64,000 bases of DNA from Polytrichum commune (GCA_950295325.1 OX485806.1:27900001-27964000), one strand, 5' to 3'. Numbered from the stretch's first letter, positions 47,844-60,318 are shown. The notes: generated from the sequence alone by a model not told the origin. A program made the numbers and translations.

Positions 47844-49698
47844 TAGTAACCTTATATGCAATTTTTTGTGGACCAAAAAGTAATATACATACAAAGTTAT
47901 AGCTAAGAAACAACAAGAAGTAAATAGAAACCACAAAAATAAAAGAAGAGGTAAAACTATGTGACATATGTTAAGAACAAAAACAAAAGCAAACAATCTT
48001 GCAAAAAATAGGCCTCCAATATTTGTGGGCTAAAATAATTTAGTAATTCCTCCAACTTTCTATAATCTCCTATTTTGTATGCTTGTAATTTTATAGGGTT
48101 CCAATTTTCCATAGAGCATAGCATATCTACATTGCGAAGAAAAAAAGAAAAAGAAAAAAGAAAACCCTAGCCCTATGTGTATTTTGTAACCCGATATCAT
48201 AATTAATATCCCTTTTGTGCACACATGTGCTACAACTATGGAAATTATGTGCATTGGGCCATAAGGTAGGTCTGGTCGTCAAATAAAGTCATGAGTGGTT
48301 TATTATGGCTAGCAAAACATGTCCCTCTACATTGGTCTGTGCAAGTCTACAACGAAGACGATGCTTTATTGTGATGTAGCATCAAAGAAGGCCACGTATC
48401 TTGTTCAAACCTCTTTCAATGTAAGAATATGCTCTCTCTGTCATCACAATTCATGCCATATAGTACCCTCCACATGGTGCTTTGTTCATATTAACACACA
48501 TTCACTATGTCTTAAACACTTTGGGATTATAAACTTGTGTATAGAGTGACAATTGGAAGTCAATAGAGGTAGTGCCTTTGCCAATATAACTTTAAGGCCC
48601 ATCCACCCTGGTACCCAACAACCTCCTCCACCTTCTCTTTGAAATAGGAGTTGGAGAGAATTATGGTGGCGGTGGTGGAGTTGCTATTAGCAACAAACAT
48701 GTCCTCTTACAACACTCAAACTCATGTAACTTAAATTATCCAAAAGACTTGTGCAATTTATTGATGGTGTTACTCATGTTCTCCATGCAAGCTTGAATCA
48801 ATAGTAATGATCGAGGTGAAGTGGATTGGCACGATAACACTGGAGATCCATAACTCAATGGGCGGATGCAATCTTTGAGGATGGTTGTCATGTGTGTTGT
48901 CATCTAGTGTGGTTGGACTAAGCAACAAAGTTGATAAATTAATTGCATCATAAATAATCTAGAGTTACAATTCATCATCAACAAATGTAACCAATTTATT
49001 TATTTATTATTTGGGTACCAAATTTCAAAAAATGAACATAGCATGGCTCAAAATTTTTCATAGCTGCCCTCAAGGCATAGCACGTGCATTATATGCAAGG
49101 TTGCTTACAATACTACAATGAGTGGGAGTGGGTACTATTATCAACCATTTATTGATTTATTAATATTTAATAAATCCACACTTGTAGTTTGCAAATCATT
49201 GTGGTAGTGGTCGATGGTGGTATTATACTCATCACAATTATCATTGATATAGGCCTTGGACTTGGACAAAAACAAATATAGAATGGAAGTGATCTTCATT
49301 TTTCTTGGCCTTGGACCATAGCGCTAAAAGGGTTGACATGACCTTGTAGTGTTGCTACATTAACATGAGCAACCACACTCATGATGGTTGACCATGTGGG
49401 GTACTGGAGTACATCATGTAGAAGGTGGTTGTGGTTATGGTTGTGCTTGTAGTTGTAGTTGTAGTTAGCATTTACTATGATTTCCCACAAAATATCATGT
49501 TTGGATAAGATATCCAAGTATCACGTACCTTAATTATAATAACTACCATCCCCAATGTAACTAACTCTTCACAAGTTCACATTTCCAGTATGTTTAGGGG
49601 TTGTTGTATCCATGTAATTAACTACATGTAATTTGTAAAATAACCACATGAACGTACCATGTGGGCATTAAATCAAAGTGTGAGGTACGTTATGAATA

Positions 49699-49773
<75 letters not shown>

Positions 49774-50663
49774 ACGAACAATAAGAAAAAAATATTTTTA
49801 AATATGTTAATGTGTCATAGTTTATAATCTATAATGAGTCATCTATGCATTTGCATAAGAAGATGTGTAAGTCAAGGACTTTTAAGGAAATTAACTCAAG
49901 TGAATTTCATCCTATCTATACCTTTAGGCCTCATCGCATAACATGTTTCCTCTCCATCCTCCTATCCATGATTCCGAGCATTGGGAAGGCACTTGATAAT
50001 ACAAAATTAAATTTAAAATGAGTTAGTCCACTATAGAATTTCTTAAAGTGAAATCCAAGAATATCCATAGAAAGGTAGGTCCAAATAATAAACTCATGTA
50101 TTTATAGTATGAAATTTGTCTCTTAATCACAAATACACACGTAGAAATTTTGAACACACATGCCCACTGAATTTACACTAGGCTTTGAATAAAAAGGTAT
50201 GAAACAAATAAAATGGCACTAATGTGTCATCATTTTTCATGCCAAACATTGTTGGACTAGACTCTGAACATAAGAAAACATTATTGCACCATATTCTTGA
50301 AACCAAACTTCAAGCTTAGGGTCCAATCTTGAGTCCAAAAATAAGGTTTACAACGAGGTGTTTTGGACCACTATTTTCTTGGACCCCAATCCTAATGTAA
50401 ACCCACCCTTTGGCGCAATTACAATAATTATGTCAAATAGTGTTGATCATTGTTTGGAGATACATGGTGTTATAACTTTTTACTTAGAACATTTTTCTAA
50501 ATATATTATCAACTAAGCTTGAATTGTTTTTGAACGTGTACACTACGCTATATGTTTGATTTAGTGTGCCATTAAAATTGATGTGCCATGTTGATTAGAG
50601 TGGCCTCTACAAGTTGTTATGTAGCAACAAGTACCCCATGCCACCTTCTTTTGGTTGCCTCTT
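47844..50663. other. Intergenic, no gene recognised
   Basis: No gene could be supported. It contains a long (AAAT)n microsatellite (listed separately) and a (GTTGTA)-like tract near 49430-49465. Confidence 0.45.
49698..49774. repeat. (AAAT)n microsatellite, about 19 units
   Basis: An uninterrupted run of AATA tetranucleotides. Its length suggests high mutability. Confidence 0.97.
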
Positions 50664-52054
50664 TGTGAGGCCTAAACCCCCACCCTTAAGCGTCATAGTC
50701 CGGGTAGAAGCTTAGAGCCCACATTCACTGCTAACTGTTCACTGAACCCTTAACATGTGTGAGGTTCACAGGATGTCCCACCAAGTCGTCACTTCCATTT
50801 CATAGCGTGAATTACAAGCATTAAGAAATGCTTTTCTCTCCTAACCTACACCTCCTTACCCACTAACCCACTCACTACCCTATCAATCCTAGCTTAGACT
50901 AATTGTCTTGTGAACCAATTGCACAATGTCTCATGGTTGAGAGCCACGGCCCTTCCCCCCGGGAACCGGTCCCCAATCCTTGCTAACCCCCTCCTAACCC
51001 TTCTGATTTACCCCTTGCCTCTTCCTAATTGCCCACTTATCAATACTGGCCCATGGGCCTTCCCTTTCAGATTGGTATTAACCCTGGTGCATAACTTCAG
51101 TCACTCCCAGTTACCGGAGAATCTGCGCTGTTTGGCCAGACCCTCCGCCCGTCAACGCCCGTCACCGGGCTTGCTACGAGTAGCTAGTAAGACTTGTATC
51201 GTTGATCCACCTCCAGGCTCCCCTCCTCGGACGACCAACATGAGGGAACCTCCCTTCCTCCAGCAAGCCCACCGCTAACTCATCTACCTCCGAACTACGA
51301 GGTTGAATCCCCCCTTCTGAATCAGTAGCTGAATTCTAGTGGTAAACCCAGTATTATTGCGACCAAGTCCAACTAAAAATCCGAATCTGGCATGTAGAAT
51401 TTTGGAGCTTGACCGAGAGGTAGCAATTCCAGCTACCTCCCTTCGCTTTCATTCAATCTTCCGCTCCCTCCACCTCCTGGAGTGCACACATTGCCTCATT
51501 CGGCCTCGATTATTGCCGCATTCTCGCCCCCTCGCCTTCACACCTTCTTCCTTATTCGCTGCTCCTCTTCCTCTTCGGTGTAGAATTGACTGCAATCTGT
51601 TAGGCAGTCCCCCCCTCGGCGACCTACTGCCGCAACCCTTCTGGCTTCAACATTCGAAGAAGAAGTCCCAGCTGCGGCCACCCAACTCTCTGGGTACCCC
51701 TGGATCCGGGATTAACTAGGTCACAGTGACCTTATCCCACAATGAACACCGGGCAAGCCTAATTTGGATATCTCCTCAACCCAATTCTAACACACCCTAG
51801 CCTAATCTAATCATTCAACCCAACTCTCACCTCACAACAAATCCCACTCAATCCTTCACTCTCCCTAATCAAATAGGTTCCCTCCCAACCTACTAAACAC
51901 TTAAACTAGTGGTAAAACTCATCTCCAAACCAAAACCCACCCTTACACCCTTACACTCTTTTTAAGTTTTTAAGTAACTAAAAGAATTTCCAAATCACAT
52001 TAAAATGACTTCACAGGATCAACTGAACATGTGGGCACCGATTTTGGGCTCACA
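50664..52054 (-). mobile_element. Solo-LTR-like element, copy B (about 1.39 kb)
   Basis: On the minus strand it starts TGTGAGCCCAAAATCGG and ends AGGGTGGGGGTTTAGGCCTC, then ACA. It shares both limits with copy A at 20568-26373. Flanks CTCTT (50659-50663) and CTCTC (52055-52059) are a near-perfect 5-bp duplication. C-rich open frames on the plus strand (for example 50910-51278) lie antisense in it and are not genes. No internal domain or partner LTR. Confidence 0.6.
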
Positions 52055-52534
52055 CTCTCAGTGATTGCAAGATCAATTCGGTGGGTCGACAATGAATGGT
52101 TTGGGCCCACACACTAAATCAAATATTTAGTGAACTTATTTGTGCTATGTTAATAGAAACATAATTAAGGCGTGTTTACAAACAACCACCACTATGGTTG
52201 AGTTGTGGTCTGAGCCTACTTTCACCACAAACACTAACTTTTCCTTCTTCTTTACACACAACCACTATGATAGTTGAAGGAGAGGATTTGTCCTTAACAA
52301 TCATCTCTCCCATTGGTGTAATCCGCGGAGTGAACACAAGAACTCTTATGGATTCTAGTGGGAAGCTTAGGTTGTGAAAGAGTAATTACCTCCTGCAAAT
52401 CAATTCCCATGCCTTGGCCTTGAATTTCTCTCCTGGTGCCACATAGTCACTAAAAACAAAATAAAGCCAAAACTTTATTGTGCATGTGCCCTAATCTTGA
52501 AACCTAAACCCTAGTGCTTAGTAATATTATGTTA

Positions 52535-52870
52535 GGTATGTGGGTGTTATTTGGTTATTTTCCATGTTCTTTAACTTCTATCAATGAGATTTACACAACA
52601 AAACTTGCGTTGCATTAGCAAATCTACGATGAAACTTATGTATGAAAATTGGACCTCCCCTGTTAAGTACGGTTAGCAAAAATGCATGTTTGTTGATTTC
52701 TTAACCTTGATGTCATAAATTTTCGTAATGAAAACGGAGTTCCGTTGGGTGTCTTTAGCGGTATACATAAGTCCTTCCAATTGTGTTCACTCTCTTTTAA
52801 ATATGCGTCTTTATGATGTTTGATGTTTGATCTTCACCGAACCACATACCAATCAAATCTAGGGGTCCGA
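52535..52870 (+). repeat. Dispersed repeats R1 (3' part) and R2, joined
   Basis: Begins GGTATGTGGGTGTTATTTGG, continues GCATTAGCAAATCTACGATG, then the R2-like CATGTTTGTTGAT, CCTTCCAATTGTGTTCA, and TTCACCGAACCACAT. It is the clearest junction between R1 and R2. Confidence 0.6.
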
Positions 52871-53109
52871 TTAAGAAAAGTAACCGCACAACACCCGCAT
52901 ACCTTATAAGCACCAAGAAAGGAAGACAAGGGAAAGGAACGGAACCGAAGGGAACGAAGAGCCACCCACACCAGCTGGCATGGAGGTAGGTAAGTTAGTT
53001 GGTTGCCAGTTGCCAGCTGAAACGAAGCCTTTTCGCCTGCATGGGGACATTTTAAAAAACAAATAAAATTCGCTCTCTCTCTCTCTGCCCTCATCGGATT
53101 CTGTCGACA

Positions 53110-53628
53110 TCCTCTCTCACAGTGCCTCCTTACGATTGCAAACGAAGTTCTAGTAGAGTGGGCTTATGTGCTCTTGAAGCCAACAATAACAAAAAATTGT
53201 ATGGTGAAGATGAGAGCTCCGAAATGGGCATATATAATCCTTGGGTGCATTTCCATCTTGAGAGTTGAGGGTGATCCTGGTTGACGTTTGAGCGTAGATG
53301 TAATTTGATGAAATAAGTTAGAGGGTAGTGATTGGAAGAAGAGAGGGTGAAGATTGGTTGGTAATTGGTTGCCATGCTTGGGAAGCATAACAGGGACGTG
53401 ATTTGTATGTTTTGCTTACACAGATGAGACAGTGCATTTGGAGGAGTTATGATGCTTGCAGAAGGGCTTACACGTACACTTGATGATGATGCGGTGAGGA
53501 CATCTTCATAGAAGAGGATCATGTGAGATGTCGATCGACCCGGCGATGTGGCGCTCGTGGAGAGATACATGTTGGTGCTAAGAAAGCTTTTTGAAGTGGA
53601 GTGGATTGGAGTGCCACCATGGTGGACT
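53110..53628. other. Region upstream of the ATAT locus, function unclear
   Basis: A 189-codon minus-strand frame (53130-53699) is open but Ser/His/Leu-rich, without recognisable domain, and runs into the repeat block at 53629. It is probably chance. A (CT)n run lies near 53073-53087. Confidence 0.35.
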
Positions 53629-54657
53629 TTTTGTGCGCAATCCCATCGCTGAAGAGCTTCAATGGAGCCCCTCGAGTCACTTCTTGGGATGCCCGCCAAC
53701 TCGGTACACTTTGCATTCCTGAATAATTTGATGCAACTCTTTCAGAAGTTAACAATCCCTAACCTATCGGTATCATGATGGCCTGCAAGACGCGCCCTCG
53801 AAATCTTGCTAAGCAACGGAGCAAATGTAGAGCTCCGGGTTTACTCTCCTGCTTTGTGAGTTATTTATGACGGATTTATCAAGAGTCATGATGGCCTTCT
53901 TTGTGCTCAATCCCATCCTGGAAGAGCTTCAACGGAGCCCCTCGAATCTCTCCTGAATAATTTGATGCAACTCTCGCAGAAGTCAAAAATCCCTGACTTA
54001 TCGTTATAACGATGACTTGGAAGACGGGCCATCGAAATCTTGCTAAGCAGCAGAGCAAATGTGGAGTTTAGGGTTAATCTCGCTTTGCAAATTGTTCCTG
54101 ATGAATTTGTGAAAAGTGATGATAGCCTTCTGTGTGCTCAATCCCATGGCTGAAGAGCCCCTCAAATCTCTTCTTGGGACTACCCATCAACTCCGTACAC
54201 TTCACATTCCTGAATTCGATGCTGTCGAGATCACCGCGTGAATTCTTTCAGAAGTCAACAATCCCTAAGTTTAATTGTAACGACTTGCAAGACGGGCCGT
54301 CGAGATATTTTTAAGCAGCAGAGCAAATGCGGTGTTAGGGTTTAACTCTTTACTTTGCGAGTTGTTCCTCAATTTCTTTGTGCTCGATCCCATTGCTGTA
54401 GAGCTTCAATGGAGCCCGCTCGATCTCTTTGTGGAATACCTGTCAACTTGTACACTTAGTGTCCCTGATTTTGATGCCGATCACCGCATAAATTCTTACA
54501 GAAGTCTGCAACAATCCCTAGCTTTTCGTTACAACGGGTTGCAAGACGGGCCGTTGGAATCTTGTTAAGCAGCACAACAAACTATGGAGTTAGGGTGTAC
54601 TCTTCTACTTTGCAAGTTGTTCCGGATGAATTTGTCCAGAGTGTGAGTTAGCCTTAG
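53629..54657 (+). repeat. Four direct repeats of about 230-280 bp upstream of the ATAT gene
   Basis: Units begin near 53629, 53900, 54130 and 54377, each with TGTGCTC(A/G)ATCCCAT, an AGAGCTTCAA(T/C)GGAGCCC block, CTTGCAAGACGGGCC-type wording, AAGCAGCAGAGCAAATG, and a GTTGTTCCTGATGAATTTG-type end. Indels differ between units. The last unit runs straight into the ATAT leader, so promoter or leader sequence was probably reiterated. Confidence 0.85.
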
Positions 54658-54677
54658 CTCTTCCGAAGGAAAATAGA

Positions 54678-54707
54678 ATGGCATCAATTCCTCGACGTGA
54701 ATTCTGA
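54678..54707 (+). promoter_or_regulatory. Short upstream ORF in the ATAT leader exon
   Basis: ATG at 54678 opens MASIPRREF and stops at 54705. It lies in a putative leader exon ending at 54729 with a strong donor (GAGAG then GTAAGA); the acceptor TTTTGCAG ends at 54798, giving a 69-bp intron. It is in frame with the main coding sequence after splicing, so it could also be a former N-terminus cut by one TGA. Confidence 0.4.
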
Positions 54708-54806
54708 TGCCTCGAATCTATCCAGAGAGGTAAGAACGACCGAGATGCTTGCAACTGAACCTTTCGATGATGTGTGAATTTCTGCATTAATTTTGCAGAG
54801 ACTGCG

Positions 54807-57360
54807 ATGCGTGGAAAAGAGGGGGAGATGCTGGGGGTGCTGATCGCGCGGATGGGGGAGCTGTCGGCGATCGCACAGCAGCTGCACGCACCGATCACCA
54901 ACTGCCATCGCATTTTGCAGGGCTCCCACAAGCTCTACCTGCTCACGAGCGGCGTCGACGGGAAACAGGGCCACATCCGCGCCATGGGCATCCTCAAAGT
55001 CGGGAAGAAAAATCTCTTCATCCGCCGACGCAGCGGGGAGTTGGTGGAGATGGCCCCTCTCTGCGTCCTCGATTTCTACGTGCACGAATCTTGCCAAAGG
55101 TACCAACAATCTCTTCCCTCCTATACTTCTCACACGGCAGACTCCATTGCTCCTTGCTCAGCAATCTCTTCCCTCCTGCAATTTCCCAACGGCAGGATCC
55201 ATTGCTCTTTGCTCTTCGTGAATGAACACGGATATCTTAGACTGGACAAATGAGAAGAGTATTTAGCAAAAGGGGAAGAAAATCAAGGGATTCATGTCGT
55301 GATAATTGAAGTGAAGTGTTCCCTTGCTACTGGCTCAAGTGCGAAAGTTGTGATTGCAAAGGAGACTCTCTCGAAGAAGGTTGCGTGCACACATCACTTG
55401 AGATTGACAAAGAAGAAGTCTTCTTAACGAAGGTTGCTCTCTTATACGTGTGCACGCAACTGCTTTTCGATTTCTCAAGCATCTGATTGTTGCGGTGACT
55501 AATCCACCCCCTGCCTGTGTGCTTGATTTACATGTGCATGAGTCGTACCAAAGTACCAACAATCTCTTCCTTCCTGTAATTTCCACACGGCAGGATCCAT
55601 TGCTCTTTGCTCTTCGTGACAGAGAGAGAGAGCGTGTGGAGAGAGAGAGAAAAAGCTTGGAGCAAAAGCTTTATAAAAACACAAGGGATTCACGTCATGA
55701 GAGAAGTAAGGTGTTGCCCGGTCACATGGGTCACGTATAAACTTGTGGTTGCAAAGGAGAAATTCTCTTGAAGATGGTTGCTCTCTTATATGTATGGACA
55801 CTACTGCTTTCCATTTCTGAAGCATCTAAATGTTTGCGGTGACTAATTCTCTCTGCGTGCTTGGTTTCTACGTGCACGAGTTGGGCCAAAGGTACAAACA
55901 TTCTTCTCTCTCCTGTAATTTCCCAACGACAGGATCCATTGCTCTCTGCTCTTCGTGAGATAAATAGAGAGACGTAGATCACTTGTTTTTTTCCCCCTAT
56001 TGCCAAATGTTTTCAGCATGACAATACTTGCAACACTGTAAATCTATAATACCCAATAATCTTTTTCAAGGAATGACAGTTACTGTTAGGTTAACATTTA
56101 GTGTTGGTGACACTACCCTGCGGTTTACAATTCGTATTGAGCAAGACAATTAGAATTGGTGACACTAAATATCATATTTAGTCTAGTTCTCTGGAAGAAG
56201 GTTGCTCTCTTGTATGTGTGCAAAAACAACTTTCCATTTCTCAACCATCGAAGTGTTGTGGGGGACTAACGTACTTGAGAGTTGTTCTCCAACTTGGTAT
56301 GGGCAACTATGCACATGTCATTTGAAGTTCACCTGCAAGTGGTGCTTTCTCCCCGAGGTTCCACATGGGTAAATGCACCGACGATCAATAGGATATTGTT
56401 GATTTCTCCGCTTCTAGTGCCTCAATCTAAAAAAGCCCTCTCACAGCATTAGGACCGCTCATGCTTACACACTCCTTACAAAGTTGCAAAACTATTCATC
56501 AATTTGCCTGCACTTTGAGTCTGGCCCTGTGCAAACAGATAGGGAAGTGTGTACCTAATCTACTACGATATTGTTTTATGCTGCACAGACAGGGTTTAGG
56601 GCACCAGCTGTTTGAACATATGTTGGAGCAGGAGGGCAAGCGTCCATGTGAGCTTGGGTAAAGTTTCTCTAGCCCTAATCGGCATAAATCTTCCCAATTT
56701 GAAGTCTATGAATGCAACTGCGCACAGCATAGAAGCGGACCACTTTGTTGGTTACTAAGGTATGTGGCCCTATTATGAGCACTTCCAACTCCACAGACAA
56801 TTACTGGCTCTTAAATCGAATCATGAATTGCCTCACCTTGTTTGATATTGTGATGAATCACGCCGATTGTCATTTCAAGTTTCAGAATCAGGATTGAGAT
56901 GCAGAAGTTATAGGACATCATTGTAAATATTTTGTTTAAGTGAGCACGCAGGCTCATCCATTTGTGTTCAGTATCGAGCTTAGAATGGTTCATACTATTT
57001 TAGCACATAGTGCAATCTCGTTTTAACACATGATATCTTGTTGGTGTTCATCCGCTACTACAAGCCTTGCCATATTCCATTCAAATGTAGGTGGGCAATT
57101 AAGAAGAGTGACCAGATGAGGCGCTCATACCTTAATTGCCGTTGTTTTTGCTTTATGATGATGTGCAGGTATGACCGGCCCTCCCGCAAGCTGCTCTCCT
57201 TCATGGCGAAGTATTACAATTTAACTGATTTCATCAACCAGGTTAAACTCGCTATTCAACCTCTCTGATCCGATCATTTGTAAGCTATCCTGAAAGAAAC
57301 TGTAGGCATTAAATGAGCAGGAGAGCTTCAGACGCTACTTCTTAAATCCCAAAGCCCTAC

Positions 57361-57395
<35 letters not shown>

Positions 57396-60318
57396 CATGT
57401 ACATGTATTATGTATACATATCAGCCATGACACCTTCGGAGGTGGAATTTGCATTCTATCTTTTCTTTGCATGACGATCATTAGAAACCCAATGAAGAGG
57501 ATCCTTTCTACCTCTCTGGGCAGTGGTTTCTGCTCTGCAACTGCGAGTAGTTTAGGTGGAATAAAAACCAGGACTCTGTGTGCTCATGGCTTAAATCTCA
57601 AGATGCAAGTGACCAACAATATATGTTGAGGCAGTGTTGATACATACCTTTTCAAAGTTTAATATCTTTCAGTGCTACCTCAACATGTAGCTAATATACT
57701 CCATTCACCATGGATTTAACTCATAACTCAACCTTTTAGGTCTTGCAACTATTGAATACAAGAAATAAAAGATTACAATGACAACCTTGTATTTGGTGCC
57801 CATTGATTCAATATTGATGTAGTTTGATGTGCTTGCATTCAATGTGGGTGTTTACATGCTATCTTTTCTTTATGGCAATCATTAGTAATCTCATGAAGAA
57901 TTTTCTTTCCACCTCATTGTGATACAATACTTGCCATGCTTTTGTGAGTCTCTAGTTTAGGTTGAGTAAGACCAAGACTCCAAGTGCTCATGGCTCACGT
58001 CTCAAAAATGCAAGTAACCGGCTTTTAATATCAAGAGACAGTGTCGATACATACCCTTTAAGCTTTAATCTCTTTCCAGTGCTAACTCAACTCAACAAAG
58101 TTAATAATCCTCCAATCAACTTAATTCAACCTTTTAGGTCTTGCTGCAACTATAAGACACAGAAACAAAAAGATCAAAATTGCTTATGTCTGTTTTGGTG
58201 GGCATTAATCCTAATGCCCTAAGCACCATTCTCCTCAAAATCAGCCTCAAACGATTGTTTCTAAGAGAGATTATTTAGGACTCAATTTGTAGGTGTTTTT
58301 GAGCATCCCAGAGTACAATTATGATGTCCGCCTTTGTATGAGCTTTGCAAAAAAAAAATCAACCATCCATGTGGCAATATGAATGAGAAATTAGTACATA
58401 TGTGAAGGTATAATGGGTAGGGTAGATGATCGAAAACGAACTTTAACCATACTGACATCATCAAATGGATGACGGGATGAGACCCACTTGGGAGGAAACT
58501 TTTTGCAAAAGACCTCCAACTAAATTGGGAGTCTTTAAGGCTTGAAATTTTTGTGTTTGCACCAAATGTGGATTTTTTGAGACCCCTTGCAAAGTGTAGC
58601 ACTTTGTTCTGGATCCAATCTTATGTATTGTTTCTTAAGTAACTTCAAAAATTTTAACTACCGAATCTAACGCTAGATATCTGAAACATAAAATAAGCTA
58701 AATCTTTGCAAATTTTCATAACTTTCCAAGTACATATGAGTGTTGTTTTCCTATCTGACATATTTCCTAGTGTATCATGAGGTTAAGTCCAAATCCAATG
58801 GAATTTGGGGCGTTGGATGCAAAATAAGATTCATATATGCTGTCAAAAATTTCACCTCCATCTAAAAATGTCAAAGGTCTCATTCGAATCAAAAACTATA
58901 AAAATTGGTCATTTTGGGTCTCTCGGGGATTGAGGGGTTAAGTTATCCATAAAGTAGCAATATGGAGGTTTGCCACCATGGCTTTGAGGGCAATCTTCTT
59001 CAAATCATGTTTTTTGTATCCTCTATAAATTCCTAGGCAAAAAGTCAAGCAAAGATCGTGTTCTAAATCAAGAAGAGAAGATTCATAAGTTATGCCCAAT
59101 CTTGAGTTTGAGTCAATGAACCACCTGAGGAATAGACATCACCCTCCTCCATGTCGGCCGAGGAGATGTGACCCTCTTGTTACTTGAAGTCTTGAAGTCT
59201 TAAAATGATGATGCATCATTTGGGTTGCACAAGTTACATATAGAAATCCCTAAAGTGCCTTTACTTTCTGGATAAAATCGCCCCTCAAACCAAAACCCAT
59301 GTAGAGGATTTGGGTTCCCTTTAAACACAAATTATGGTTCACACTAATGTTGTAGTATGAAGTGATGGAATCAACATGAAATCCGTGTTGATGACATGAG
59401 AATTTAAGGTTTGTGATTGTAACCCTCCGTTGAGTGTTGGAATCTGTACAGGCAAACCAGTTTGTGGTGTACAATGGGTACTTCAAGGATGCAGAACGAG
59501 AATTCAAGGAGAATTATCAACGAGATTTCAACAAAGCACTGGATGTGGCCGAGACCACATACTCTGGAAAGGAGCAGGTTCTCCATGGCCGCAGGGCGGA
59601 TGCAAGACGAGCACATGAGTTGATGAAGAATAACGAGTATCACTTCACGAAGCTGGACAACGACCGGCTTGATGTTGCAGTCACAACAACCACAAGGTCC
59701 AGTACGAGTGGAAACAACGAAACCCTAATTCAGCAACCCTGCTATCAAAGAGGGAGAAGAAACCTGCACTGCTGGGCTCCAAAAGAAAACCATCGTGATG
59801 GTAAGTTGCAAAACTCCCCCAACACCCACCCTGATCATCAAGCCTTTCGAACACCGTCACCACAGGTTTTGAAGGCCCGAAGGTCGTCGCATTTGAAGAC
59901 ACCGGCAACCGAAACCACGAGACATTGGAACCACGAGAATCACGAAGGCATTGCAGGTCTAGGTAGCAACATGATGCATTGCACCCTGGGTTACAACGTC
60001 ATTGACGAGGTCGAGCAGGCGAGGATCCAAAACTTGTGCTTCCCTTCCATGGAACTCGTACAAGCCGAAAGAGCACAAATCTTTGGTCAACATTATGATA
60101 CGAAGCATGTGATCAAACCACCAGCACTCAACTGTCAATCCACAAAACAAGCTCCAAAATGCTCGCAGAGGGAGCCTCCTTTGTCCTACCCATTCTGGAC
60201 GGAGGCGAAGGAATTGGCGGGTACGCACACACACATCTACAAACCAGTAGATTACAAACAGAGACAACAACAAAGCCCTGTGCAAAAGACTTTTGCATTT
60301 AACAACCTACTCATATGA
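54807..60318 (+). CDS. Alpha-tubulin N-acetyltransferase (ATAT1/MEC-17)
   Basis: Coding exons 54807-55099, 56589-56657, 57169-57241 and 59452-60318 join with GT/AG borders and matching phase to give 433 aa. The acetyltransferase domain spans about residues 1-155: ELSAIAQQLHAPIT, GILKVGKKNLFI, PLCVLDFYVHES, QRQGLGHQLFEHML, YDRPSRKLLSFMAKYYNL, NQFVVYNGYF. Q24, C86 and D123 match the Q58, C120 and D157 known in human ATAT1; QRQGLG is the acetyl-CoA loop. The enzyme acetylates Lys40 of alpha-tubulin inside microtubules, mainly of cilia and flagella. The C-terminus is low-complexity. An alternative 65-nt intron (59801-59865, GTAAGT...CACAG) would end the protein early at 59966. The usual N-terminal strand before the first helix was not found. 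The first coding exon is strikingly GC-rich. Confidence 0.93.
55511..56260 (+). repeat. Tandem decoy copies of the ATAT exon end and donor inside the next intron
   Basis: The true exon end is 55050-55099 (...DFYVHESCQR then GTACC). A copy at 55511-55553 reads ACVLDLHVHESYQ. Another at 55850-55891 reads SLCVLGFYVHELGQR and keeps AG-GTAC at the matching place. Following intron sequence (ACGGCAGGATCCATTGCTCT, then TTTGCTCTTCGTGA) is copied as well. Preceding sequence (GGTTGCTCTCTTATA, TTTCTCAAGCATCT, GCGGTGACTAAT) recurs a third time near 56190-56260 without the exon part. Spacing is 454 and 338 bp. Confidence 0.88.
56080..56184 (-). mobile_element. MITE family B fragment in an ATAT intron
   Basis: On the minus strand, TATTTAGTGTCACCAATTCT, then TTGTCTTGCTCAATAC and a TGTAAACCGC phrase, matches the first ~100 bp of 61177-61550. 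The rest of the element is absent. Confidence 0.65.
57361..57395. repeat. (ATCT)n microsatellite
   Basis: About nine uninterrupted ATCT units inside ATAT intron 3. Confidence 0.95.
57432..58210. repeat. Diverged tandem duplication (about 390 bp) in an ATAT intron
   Basis: Copies at about 57432-57817 and 57838-58210 share CTATCTTTTCTTT, a TAGTTTAGGT(G/T)GA tract, GTGCTCATGGCT, TGATACATACC-type wording, and CAACCTTTTAGGTCTTGC near the end. Non-coding. Confidence 0.8.

Noticed and set aside
50910-51719. Two plus-strand open frames of about 125 codons in C-rich DNA
   Set aside because: They are antisense to the solo LTR copy B, have no recognisable domain and no counterpart frame in copy A.
53130-53699. 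189-codon minus-strand frame
   Set aside because: Ser/His/Leu-rich with no domain, overlaps the first unit of the direct-repeat block, and no splice or start context supports it.
54660-54729. Coding N-terminal exon of ATAT
   Set aside because: A reading with FLDVNSDAS looked like the family's N-terminal strand. It needs a donor two bases before the strong GTAAGA site, has no start codon, and meets a stop upstream. Treated as leader with a short upstream ORF.
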